Source: Earliella scabrosa
Taxonomy: Eukaryota; Basidiomycota; Agaricomycetes; Polyporales; Polyporaceae
Direction of reading: 5' to 3'
NCBI GenBank assembly: GCA_022605405.1
Contig: JABYQQ010000012.1
Location: 62,001 to 126,000, forward strand
DNA: 64,000 bases
Part shown: positions 1 through 14,500 of the stretch, in pieces
Numbering within the stretch: position 1 is the first letter of the stretch
Layout of the letters: the number at the start of each line of letters is the position of its first letter
Program-made: the position numbers and the translations under genes
Notes under the pieces: model-generated
Databases searched by the model: none
The model's input: the letters and a program-made list of their open reading frames with translations, nothing else
What the model was told of the DNA's origin: nothing

Positions 1-3000
1 GCTGAAGACAGGTAGTCAATGTTCTGTGCGCAGAAGAGTGAGAAACTATGCGTACTTCATAATGTCGCGGTGACGCGCACGAACTTCGACGAGAGCCTCG
101 ACGACGCCATCGTTGCGCACTGCATAGTGGCATTGCTGAATGCGACGGTACATCGGACCGTACTGCGCAAAGTACGCCATCCCGGAGTAGAACTCTGCCA
201 TGAGTACATCATGTCAGTCAAGCCTGCTGGGACAGCGTTGTGGTAGGAACATGCCATCCATATCCACGCGCGTCATGCCTTCGCGCAGCTTGTCGAGGTC
301 TATCTGATATTGCGCGTGAATGTCACCCGTGGACTGTTTGGCCAAGAACCCAGTTGCGTGCCTCCTGTTGTACTGCATGTCGGGTTAGGGTCACAACCGC
401 GCCAGAGGCCTAACTTCGAACCGACCTGAGACCCAGGTACGATATCATGGGAGGAAGAGCTTTTGACACTCCATTGCGTGCCGTTGAGCTCAACCTGGAC
501 AGGAACAGGGCGCGCTGAGGAGAGCGACAGCAACGAGTGGAACTCGATGTTGTACAGCTCGAACGCGCCAAACTCGAGAGCCTGCACATCAGGTGCAATG
601 TTCTGTGAGTATTTGTGCCCGGGACGAGTAGTCCATGGCGCCCACGTACCATCTCGATGTACCCCGCAGCAGGCATGATTGGCTCCCCCTTGATGACATG
701 GTCCGCCAGCCCGGGATGCGTCTGCACGTTGATCTGCAGCTGGGGATGGTTCATCAGCCCATTCCTGTGCTGGCGCTGCCTCACGATGTCCGGGGTTGGG
801 ATGAACCATGGCACCGATTTGCGCGCAAACGGATATTGTGGCAGTGCTCCAGTGTACTCGCCCGTGCTCCCATAGAGCGCATCGAAGTCGACGCAATTGT
901 GGCCCGCGGCGACGATCTTGCCGAGCGCGGTGACGAACTCGAATGGTTCGATGCCTGGCTCGGGCGCGCGTGGCCGGCGGAGGGGACATGTGATGGTGAT
1001 GCCGTCGCGCTGCTGGGACATGGACTGTAGATAGCTCGCGAGGACAGGATGGGGGCCGATCTCGACAAATGTCGCGGACTTGTGCTCGGCGAGAAGGGTT
1101 TGGATCGCCTTTGCAAAAAGGACCGGCCCAAGTGTGCCGTCCCAGTAGTACGACGTGTCGAACGCGCGGTTGAGAAGCTGACCGGTGACAGTCGAGTATG
1201 TCGCAACGGACGGTACGGAGACGGCGTGGCGGGAGAAGACGTCCGCGACGAGCCTCTCGAACTCGGCGAGACAGAGCTCCATCATCTCCGAGTGAACGGG
1301 GACGCGCGTCCTGAGCTTGCGCGCGAACACGCCCGCGGCGGACGCCTTCGCAACGGCCAGGTCGATGTGCGACTCTGCGCCAGATAGAGTGACCGCGGTT
1401 GGTGTGTTGTAGCACCCAATTGCGAGGACGCCCTTGCCAAGTTCCGCGTTCACTTCGTCAATGATCATGCGCGCGTCATCCGGCGAGCACGAGACGGCGG
1501 CCATCGTGCCCTTCGCATCCTCGAGGAGAGATAACGCGCGTCCACGCGCAATCGCGAGCTCTAGCGCAGCTTCCTTGGAGGCTGAGCCGGATGCGCAGAG
1601 TACTGCTGTCTCTCCTGCGGAATGTCCAACCACAATGTCTGGACGGACGCCTGCTGCCGCGAGAGCGTCTACTAGCGCGAGCTGCAGCATTGTCAACGCA
1701 GGAAGGGTGATCGCGATAGGCCATGGGTCGCCAAGCCTTTTCGTCGCGTCTGAGCTATCCGCGAACAGCCCAGTTGAATCAACAAGAGATGTCCCAACCA
1801 CTGAGGCGTAGACCCTGTCGAGCGCGAGGACGCTCGCGCGGAACGGGGCGCACGCCCTGAAGAGCTGTCGCCCCACTAGAATAGGCATGATGAGAATGAC
1901 GAATGGCTCAGGGGAGAAGTGTGCGAGTAACTCACTCTGAATGTGTTGTGTTCCCTGACCGGAGAACACGAACACGATGGGCGGATGCGTCTTCGGCGCG
2001 AGCACGGGCTTGCTCAAGTTCGATGTCTTCTGCCCCACGACGGCGAAGGAGCGCCATGTCATAGACCGCGCGCGCCGTCCGAAGATCCTGGCTAAGGCCG
2101 CTTTCTCTGTAGATGTGCGAGCGATGCTCAGAAGCTCGTCCCCGACCGCACTCGCAGAGCGCGGGGATAGCGCCCCGGCAATAAGTAGGGCGGGGACGTC
2201 TTCTCCTTCAGTCCAGAAGGCTAGTGGCGGAGTGCGCCGAGGAGGGCCCTCGATGACAGCATGCCCGTTCGCACCTCCAATCCCCGAGCTTGTCATCGCG
2301 ACAAGCGGGCGCCCGTTCTGTGCATGGATCTTCAGGGGTTCTGGTGCCAGCGGGACGCGCAGACGATACTGGGCCCATCGGATTGCGGGGTTGGGCGTCG
2401 ATAAATTTACGTTGGGTGGGATTAGACCGGTCTCAAAGATCCCGCAGACCTTGCAAACAGATGCCAGGAAGGATGTGATCTCGAGGTGACTGGAGAGAGT
2501 GAAGGTAAGCTCCAACAACAGAGAGACGTAGCGTCGTGCGAGAGAAGCTGCTGACCCAATATTCCCTTTGACGCTCCCGACGACGAGCTCGCGCTCGCGC
2601 TGGAAGTGCTCGCCAACCCAGTTGGCTTCCGTCGGGTCTCCTTGCGCCGTCCCTAAGTCATGATGGGTGAGCGCTGTGGAGGCCAGGCGAGGTCCATAGA
2701 CTCGCACCCGTGGCATGCAATTCAATGAAGTCAACATCCTGCGGTGTTCTTCCGGCTTGTGCGAATGCGCGTCGCATAGCATCGGCTTGAGCGGAGGCCA
2801 CGGGAGCGTTCACGGGCGCTAGAGCTCCAGAGGAGTTTACGCCGGTGCCCAGAATCTAAGGGATCATTAGACATCCTACATCGGCGCATTCGCGGACGGT
2901 TTCACTCACCACACCGTAGATGTGATCGTGGTCACGGAGAGCGTCTGGGAGCGGCTTGAGCACTATCACGACAGCGCCCTCTCCTCTTGCGAACCTGTGA

Positions 3001-3998
3001 TTCAACACAACCTGTGAGTGGGAGCGGACGATGCTGATCATGGATCCCACGACAGGGACTTACCCGTTCGCTGTGGCATCGAACGGTTTACATTTGCCGT
3101 CGGGTGACAGAATACCGCCTTGCGAGTATGTCAGCCACTCCGTGAACCTGTATATGACGTCGCAGTTAGCTCCAAGCGCAGACCAGCAGGTCGCGTTACT
3201 ACAACGCCAAACGTACCGATGATTCAGCTGGCAGCCCCCTACCACTGCTTGGTCGCACTCTCCGTTCCGTAAGCCCTGCACAGCAAGGTGAGTAGCGTGC
3301 AGACTTGAGCTGCACGCGGTGTCAACTGGGATGGAAGGTCCGCGGAGATCGAGGTGGTATGACACGCGATTCGCGACCATGGCGGGACCCCCGGAGAAGG
3401 CGCCTTTCGCCTCAAGATCATCCTGTATCCCAACACCAGGTGAGTACGTGCATTGCCACATCAGTAGCGTATCGAGACTCACATGGCCTGAGATCATGAA
3501 CAGATCGTGGGCGACGCCCGACATGTAGCAGCCGACGTTCTTGCCGCGATAGTCGGTGCCAGCGTCTTGCAGGGCGAGGAATGATAGCTCGATGAGCTTG
3601 CGGATGCTGAGAGGCATGGCTTGCGCATCTTTTGCCGTGATTCCAAACTCCATGTGGTCGAACTGCTCGACATTCTTGAGAAATGCGCCGGAGTCGACGA
3701 GTATTTTTCCGGGCGTATCGCCGATAATGCTAGTAGTCCGTGTCAGTGTCAAGTTCTGGCTGCAGGAATTCGGAAAACGCACTACTGGGTATTGAAGCGA
3801 TCCTTGGGTATTGGCTCGTATGCCTGCCCACCTTGGGTCAGAAATTGGATGAAAGCTTTGTAATCGAGGTTCGCAGTCGACGAAGGACCCCCAGGGATCT
3901 CGGCGGCTATCCCGACCTAGCACAGACGATGAGACGCGTGAAAAGACCTTGCAGAACAGTCGTCTTACAATAGCAATGTCGTGCCGCTCTAGAGTCAT
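1..3998 (-). CDS. Reducing polyketide synthase PKS1, 5' part (KS-AT-DH), cut by left edge
   Basis: Type I iterative PKS, read as an intron-split gene. The start at 3998-3996 opens a 30 nt first exon (M-T-L-E-R-H-D-I-A-I); a 52 nt intron (3968-3917) follows, after which the KS motif continues V-G-I-A-A-E-I-P-G-G. The KS has its catalytic Cys in DTACSSSL (Cys codon 3312-3314), the first His in HATGT, and the second His in GNIGH, whose codon is only formed by splicing. The AT carries FSGQGTQ and GHSAGE (near 1614-1632). The DH carries [10 protein letters not shown] (near 669-702), which fits HxxxGxxxxP. All exon joins I checked keep the frame, so this part looks functional. The DH is still running at base 1, so KR and ACP, if present, lie outside. 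It is very similar to PKS2 at 11521-18257 over the whole shared length, indicating duplication. Product unknown. Confidence 0.93.
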
Positions 3999-5195
3999 TG
4001 TTGAAGGGTAGGAAAGAGACACGCGGACCGGCTCGGCTCTAAATGGGGAGCGGCTTATAATCCCCTTGGCCGAGATGACTTCGTGCGCGCGCTTCATACA
4101 TCAGAGGCGAGGCCGCGCAGCCCACAGGCCATATATCAAAGAGCGACCGGGAGGAGCAAGAACCGAATTGGTGCCAATTTCCTTCATGTTCAGGAGCCGG
4201 CTCCCTCGGAGTCGGAGAGGCAGAGCAATCATTGAGCCAGCAGGATCATTGGCTCGGCCGACTGCAGTCCTGGTAACAGCGTGAGTCCGGCAGAATGCCC
4301 TGCTTCATTTCGACTCACATATCGACTTTCGCTTGTGCGTTTCAGTACGAAATAAAGTCGCGGTGGCCGAGGTCAAGCAAGTTGCGAGTGACCTCATGTC
4401 TACCCTGGGCGCCTCCAACCTCCACTGCGCCGGAGCGTGTGAACCTCGGCCGTTGCCGGTAGGACCGCCACGTGGCACGAACCCTCTTCCAACTTGAGCT
4501 TGGCGTCCCACTTCGCGCAAACAACCACACATTCCCGGGAATCCCCACTCAAGAGTCAACAGTCTCATGTACTCTAGCTCTCTAGCAACAAAAGCTATAT
4601 GGTATACTTGCTGCGGAACAGCTCAAACCCGTGTTTGACGGACTTTAGTAAGTAGTACTTAGTACGTACCCTGGACTGACCCTTGCCGGTCACTCCACCT
4701 TGCGCGCTCACTCCCGAAGCTACGGTATCAGCCTGACACCAAGCGAAACCGATACTCCATATATCGTCCACGAGTCATTTTACACCGCGCATCACCTCTG
4801 TCTAACCGTTTTGTTCCAAACACGGGATCGGTGTACAAAAAGCACTGGCCTTGAGCCTCCGGTACATGCGCGAAGCACGTCTTGGGCTGTTCTTCATCAA
4901 TAGAATCGACGCAACAGCGTACCGATGCGACGCCCATTCCAAGCGAAAGCCAGTGCGTGGTCGTGCCGTGCCGACTCGTCGGTCCTTAACACCCGGCCAT
5001 CGTGCGCGGCTCGCTCGCCGCTTTCCCGACCCCACAACACGTTGGTTCCGCGACTTTGTCGAGCTGGCTAGAAGTTGCCTAGCGTAAAGAACGGAACGCC
5101 CAGCGGGACAACCTCTTCTTCTGACAGCGACATTGACGGCCTGTCTCACGGCAGGCCCACTTTCTCCGTCCAGACCCCAGCCTCACTGTTCGCGT
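3999..5195. other. Intergenic region, PKS1 / DUF6534-1 divergent promoter
   Basis: Apart from the PKS1 TATA box I see no coding region. The open frames here are short, carry no recognisable motif and do not join into a spliced gene. Confidence 0.6.
4054..4060 (-). promoter_or_regulatory. TATA box of PKS1
   Basis: TTATAAG on the minus strand, about 56 bp upstream of the chosen PKS1 start codon. It is preceded by GGCC and a G-run, a context shared with the PKS2 promoter. This supports the start at 3998. Confidence 0.6.
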
Positions 5196-6861
5196 ATGAT
5201 GTCTGCCAACCCGGGTGTTGAACTTCTGTGAGTTTACGGCGGCTTGGCAACGATTGTGCATTGTTGCTGATATCATCTCCTTCGCAGAGCCGGTCCCCAG
5301 GTAAGGGACTCTGGTATTATGTAGCCATTGCTACGATCCGCTGAGCTTCCATTTCTTCAGCTCATTGGGATCCTGATGAACTGGGGCCTCCAGGGCGTCC
5401 TGACGATGCAAGTTTGTGAGTTCTGTATCTCGATCGAGCCGTCTGCTAGGGAGGTCGCACTCACGCAAGCAAATCAACAGACATGTACCATATATGTTTC
5501 CCCGGCGATTCCATCTATCTTAAATCTCTAGGTGCGACTCACTGCGTCTCATGCACCGGTCCTGCTGATTATGGCCAACACATCTAGTATACGGTATGCT
5601 CATATACGAATGGGTCCAGACCGGACTCATCACCGACTTCGCCTTCAACAACTTCGTGTACAAGTACGGCGACGCTGCCGTCCTCGTGCTGTTCCACAAT
5701 ACATGGTTCAGCGTTACCATAATGTGCTCCATCATGTCCGGTGTCGTGCAGTGCTACTTTGCGCGCCGGATATGGGTCCTTTCGCGATCTGTGATACTCA
5801 CTGCTTTTGTTGTCTTCGTATGTCGCCTCATTCTTTCCGGAACTCTGCTTGGACTGACTGTCTTCCTCAGCTCTCGATCGCCCAGATGTGTGTCGGAGTT
5901 GCGGGTGGCGTCATGGTGAGTGTGCGAACAGTTTCACTGGTCTGTGGTTCTGACCCTAGATTTGCAGCTCCACGTAGTGGATCCTACCGCTGCCGAGGCA
6001 TCCGCAGTCACTCCGGTCATTTCGGTATGCCGATCTTCTCGTCCATGCGGAACAGTCATGTCTGACCACATTGGCCCGCTCCTAGTCTTGGCTGGGAGGA
6101 GCTGCGTTTGTCGATGTTGTCATCGCAGTCACCATGACCATCCTGGTGCGCATTCGTCACCTTGCTTCACACTGCGCGTCATAACGATGCTGACTCTCTT
6201 GGCAGCTATGGCAGGCGAAGACTGGGCTTCAACGCTCTGACATACTGGTCAACAAGCTGATCATGCTTGTTGTCGAGACGGGCACGTTGACCGGTGCGTC
6301 TGGCTCCTATCAGTTGGTTCAGCCGCACAACCGTCGCGTCTAACCTGTTTTCTCAGCCACCGTCGCGATCATTGACCTAGTGTGCTTCTCCGCCTTCTCT
6401 GTGAGTGTCCCTTCCCCATCAGCAAGACTGCGTCCGAGTGTCTGATTTCCCATGCAGGACACGCTCCTTCACGAGTGCCCGTACGTCACCCCCGCGTCGC
6501 CTGAGCATTCCCATCGATCTGACCTCGTTCCCTCCCGCCCCACAGTGCCGTCGTGCTCGCAAAGCTCTACGCGAACACGTTGTTGGCGAGTCTCAACAAC
6601 CGCGCCCTGATGAAGATCTCCATCACGACAAGCACGAACGTCGACACGGAGAGCGGCTCGGTTCGTATGAGCACCTACCGCTACCGCTCCTCGGATGGCC
6701 GACGCCCCAGCCACGCAGGCATGCGTCCGCCAATGCGCGTCGGCGGGCGAGAGGACTCGGCTGCCGTGTATGATAGTTTCAAGAGGCGGGATAGCGTCAG
6801 CCCATACAGCGCGTGGCGGTACAGCGGAGGGAAGGACCCTAATGGGCCTATGGCATTTTGA
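5196..6861 (+). CDS. DUF6534 seven-helix membrane protein 1
   Basis: Multi-exon gene. It starts M-M-S-A-N-P-G-V-E-L at 5196 and continues through very short exons into the first helix (LIGILMNWGLQGVL, near 5360-5410). Later exons give a series of hydrophobic segments, including the typical FARRIWVLS block near 5760, AKTGLQRSDILVNKL near 6210, and AKLYANTLLASLNNR near 6557, followed by a Ser/Arg-rich cytosolic tail ending at 6861. The overall plan (seven helices, a VRR/ARR-aromatic-LS motif after helix 4, an LNxR motif after helix 7) is that of the mushroom DUF6534 family, whose function is unknown. It belongs to the GPxLIGxLxNWGLxGVL subtype and differs clearly from the three other DUF6534 genes in this window. 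Exact exon borders in the N-terminal part are less sure. Confidence 0.85.
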
Positions 6862-8278
6862 TTCGGCTCGCTTATCGTCCTCGTCGCTCAGCGCTCGGTG
6901 ACCGGTACGCATACGCCTGAGGGTGGCAGCGTGTCTTGCGTTTGTACATGCCCCTTACTTACCACTCACTGTCTGATACGCCTAGTACTAATGGGAAACC
7001 CCCGGACGCTCTTTACATAGCACTACGTAGTACGTACTCAGGCTGCGTGTTGTCTCTGTACTACTGCATAACTTCCTCCGCCGATGATGATAGTGTAGTA
7101 CTCGTCAACTCGTACTTCAGCCTCGGACGAGCACTCTGGGTCCGGACTTACACGGAGAGTAATCCTGGATCTACGCGACTTGCTCCACGCCACGATGCGC
7201 GCACGACTACGATCACTGAGGGTGTCTGAAATTCCTTCCGTCCGCGACTCGGAGCCCGATTGAGCCTCGGAGACAGTGCTTGCTCGGCCTCGGCAGGGTT
7301 AAGTATAGGCAACCGTCGACATCATCGGGAGCTGCGTGCATGGTGCATTTGTAAAACCCACTATGTCACGGTACAGGCTACAGCCGACGGCGTGGTCTCG
7401 GGATCCGGAGAATCCGCATGGCTTAGTGCCTCCAATGTTCCACTCCCTACCAGGTGCGCAGACTGGTACTACCCTTGTTATCTCTGCAACGCATGCGCGC
7501 ATGGAAACTCGCTCGCCGCTGTCAGCATGTCAGTCTAAAAGGTTGAAGGTGGCCGCGCTGGAGGCTTGAAGGGGGTCGGCCCGCTGTCCGGGCCGGGCTT
7601 GCCTGCCAAAGGCGCCGGTGTGCCATTGGCCAGCACATCGCCGCGGTTAGACTCAAGCCCACAACCTCGAGAGTCGACTCCTCGACAATACTAGGCCCTG
7701 GGATAACATAACACAGGATCCCATCATATCAACTCCTGACTACATAGAAGCTCCCTCGTTGGTGACATCTAGTAGCGCGAGGACCCCACGACCGTCTAGC
7801 CACCAGCACAACCTCTGACGACAAAGTTGCGATTGCCAGTGGGGCCGGTAAACGTGGCATCAAAACTCCGAGTCGGAATGCGATTGCTCGCAGTCTTACG
7901 GTTTGGGGTGCTTGAGCTGTTACGCCAGTGCGTGGCAAGGTGCGTCTCAGTTTTTGCAATTGTCTGGCAGTCAGGCGTGTTTGATTCACGCATCCCCCAT
8001 CTTAGTTCACAGGGTCTGGAGGAGACCGGGGTCTTGCACGATGGCTCCTTGTGTATTCACTGTGGAATTAGCAGCAGAAGCATGCAGATGAGCATAGGCG
8101 CATCATTATTGGCTTGGGTGGGCTACACGAGCGGTACTTTTTGCGCTGAAGAGCTAAGCCTCGCCACTACCTCGCCCCGTCAGCCTAGCTTCTGCATCGA
8201 TCACGTAGCGCATATAAGCCGTGAACCCTCCAAGACCTTCCTCTCGATTGTTGATACACTCCGACCACTAAGACTGCG
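6862..8278. other. Intergenic region upstream of the GMC oxidoreductase
   Basis: No gene supported. A GC-rich stretch near 7560-7650 and short open frames around 7260-8300 have no recognisable motif. The GMC promoter occupies the right end. Confidence 0.55.
8213..8218 (+). promoter_or_regulatory. TATA box of the GMC oxidoreductase
   Basis: TATAAG about 60 bp upstream of the GMC start codon, the same sequence and spacing as in both PKS promoters. Confidence 0.6.
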
Positions 8279-11325
<3,047 letters not shown>

Positions 11326-11520
11326 ACAATGTTGCTTTGGTCCGCCTCCGGGGGGACATGTATATGGACCTGTGTACCAACAACGGCCTTGTATTTTCCA
11401 TATTGACATAGTGACAAACGAGCCTCTGGAGTCGTGATATGACGCGAGTGCGAGAAACATAGTAAAGGGAACGAAGGAAGAGCGAATAACAAAAGAATCT
11501 CGCGTCTGAAGTCGCAGGTT

Positions 11521-14500
11521 CTAATCAAGAACGGCCGCATCGCGTGCATCTGCTTTGGCTTGTATGTCCTTGATTGTCACATCGGCGAGTAGCTGGAGCT
11601 GCGAGATAGGGAGGATAGGGCGGAGGGCGTAGGACAGCGCGACGGCGGACAAGGAGTCGAGACCGTATGTGGTAAGTGGAACGTCGACGGAGACCTCGCT
11701 CTCTTTGAGATCGAGGACGCGACAGACGACCTGGGCGACTGTATCGTGATGTTCTTGCTCAGCCTCGTTCGTGTCTTCGGCATCCTTGGGGATCAGATGG
11801 TCGTAGGCAGTGGATGGTCCAAGGCTGTCGCGGACGGCGCGCCAGTCGAGGTCGGGCACATACTGCCACGCCCGGCCATCGCGCAGCTTCTTGATGCCGT
11901 CGCCGAGGTAGTCGCATAGTTCTGAGGGTGACCAAACGTCAATACAAGATACACGGGAGCGCAGATGCCGCGTACCTCGAGCAGTCATTCCCCATTTCAT
12001 GACATGGCGGAGGCGAGTGGCGTAGTGAGAGTCGTCGTTCATGAGCAGGACGCTGCTGTCGAGGATCAAAGGGGAGACCATGGAGAACGCGTTCTTGTAT
12101 TTGCCAGTCAATCCAGCCAACGCGGTGTTCGCTCTGGAAGCAGGTTAAGTCACGAATGCCACATTCAACGAAGTAACGCACTCACGCTGCATAGTTTGTC
12201 TGGCCCGGGTTCCCTAGCAGGCCCGCGACAGACGAGAAAGTGACGAGGAAATCAAGCCGGCTGATGTCGGTCGCTCGTTCAAGAACCTCGAAGCCCCGCA
12301 GCTTCGCAGGGAATGCACGGTTGAAGCTCTCTTCGGTGTGGGAAGCGAAGGTGCCGTCGGAGAGAGACGTGGTAAGCAGCATGCAGCCAGCCAGAGGCTT
12401 GTTCAAGCCTCTCAAAAGCGCAGTCATGTCGCTCGAGGATGTGGCATCGACCGCTACAGTGTTGATGGTCAGACCGTTACGGCTCCGCAGATACGCTAGA
12501 ATCCGTAGTGCGATGTAGTCGCCACGACGTTCCAGACTCTCTACTCCGGAGCGGGAAGTAAGGGTGATGTGTCGAGCGCCATTCTAGAGGAAAATGTCAG
12601 TATATCACATCCCATCACCGTGCTTGCGACGTACCTGGTACATCCACAACGCAATGTGCAACCCCAAGCTACCCATTCCTCCGATGAGGAGGTACGCCTT
12701 CGTGCGGTCGAAGAGCGCGACCTCCCGAACCGCCATCTTGACGGGGAAGTTGACCAGAAGCTCTTGAATGGGAGTGTACGGAATGTTCGCCCGAGATGCG
12801 TACGCCAACGCATGACGGACTGCGTCACCGACGGCCCACGGTCGCTTCGCAGAAAGTGCAGCCAGACCGTCCTCCTGGTTGTTCCACAGCATCAGGCGCG
12901 TCTCGGGGGTAGAGATGTGACGCATGGTAGCGACTGTTTTTGGGTCCCGAGTGCCAGAAAAGACGAAGGCCGGAGGGTGCAGATAGCACTTCTCCAGCTG
13001 TTTGCTGGTGAGAGCCGCGGTGACGATCACGTTCATCCCAAGCGCGACGCAAACCTCGAGGATCTGCGAGCGGAACGTGGCATCCTCGTCGATCACCAGT
13101 GCCAACGAAGCACGGAAACGTCGCGGGTCGAGGGGTCCAACCGCGAGAGAGACGAGCGTAGGAGCGAGGATCGATGGTCCGAGTGTACTACCGCCTTTCG
13201 TCACGAATAGGTGAGGCGCGACATCGACTATGCTCCCATTGTGCACAGCTAGGTGGCTTGCGACGGGCCCGGACGCGACACCAACTACTTTCTGGGTCGT
13301 CCCCTCGGTGGTCCCGACATAAGACCACTTGTCTCCGTGGCGTGAGGCAATGCTGTCGATGCGGACAAGAACGAACTCATCGTCGACTTGAGGCAGTGAC
13401 ATCTGGACCAGCAACCCGTCCTCCATCTTCCAGGGCTTCTGAACGTCGAGGGGCACCTCAGCTCTGGGGGGTGCAGAGGGCTCGATACGGGGAACGGTGA
13501 TCGCGCCATCGGCTTCGACACGAAGATCGAGTTCCTCGTGCGCGACAGCGAGGATGTGATGGGCGGCCTTGTGTCTTTCAGATTGGGTCCAGGATTTGTC
13601 GAATACGGCAACGCGGATGGTCCATGCCCGATACTCCTTGCGCAAAGCCCTAGTGAACCCCCATGACGCATCACCGCTCAGCCCTTCCTCGGCGAGAAGA
13701 AGTACAGCAAGCGACTCCAGAGGGTCGTGGCGGGAAATCTCCTGCTGGATCTTCATCTCTTCTCCCCTGATATACGGAAGAACTAGTGAGGCTGGCTTGC
13801 TAGACGGAGAAGAGTTGCTCGAAAAGGAGGCACTATTCGCGTGTTTGTTGGCGTACCCGTTGAGCTCCGCTTCGGGTCTGTGGCCGTTTCGGCCACCGCG
13901 ACATCCCGCCAGAGATAGCTCGAGTGGGCGGTGAACGACATCGTACCGCTTCTCCAGGGGCTTCATGCGATGACCATGCAGGGCGACCTCCAGCCCCTCT
14001 ATGACGCATAGGGGCGTGCCTTGAGGGTCTGCGATCGTGTAGTTGTACGTGATGGAGTCTGGTCAAAGCGTGAGTTCGTTGATAGTCATATCGTTATGAT
14101 GAGTAGGACATACCTGGCGTCCAGCTCACGAACGTTGCATGAGTGAAGATAGTGGCAGGGAAAGGCTTCTCCCTGAAAGCAGGGCAGAGTCGGAAAGCAG
14201 CAACCTTGGAGGGGAGATGGTAGAGGTTGGGGTCGTAGTTGCCGGTCATGCGAGGGTTGATGAGGACATGGATGGCAGCGTCAAGGATGGCCGGATGGAA
14301 GATGTAGTCCGCAAAGCTGGAGAAGAAACTATCAATATTCCATCTCCTAGCGAAACAGTGGCGACACATACTTGGGAATGTCATCATCACGGCCACGGAC
14401 CTCGGTAAGAGCCTCGACAGCGCCGTTCTTGCCTGTTCCAATGTAGCATTGGCGGATGCGGCAGTACATCCTTCCGAACTGCGCGAAGGATGCGATGTCT

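Noticed and set aside
1977..2489. 170-codon plus-strand open frame
   Set aside because: Antisense to the AT region of PKS1; a counterpart appears antisense to PKS2, as expected from GC-rich coding DNA.
1..3998. PKS1 as a frameshifted pseudogene, because motif blocks lie in different frames
   Set aside because: Every frame change I checked coincides with a GT-AG intron at the same place as in PKS2, and splicing restores the motifs.
7600..7720. tRNA-like stretch on the minus strand with a GTGGGCTTGAGT block
   Set aside because: The T-arm has mismatches and no matching 5' acceptor strand or anticodon arm can be formed.
12569..13210. 213-codon plus-strand open frame
   Set aside because: Lies antisense to the KR/ER-like region of PKS2, has highly charged low-complexity content and no motif.
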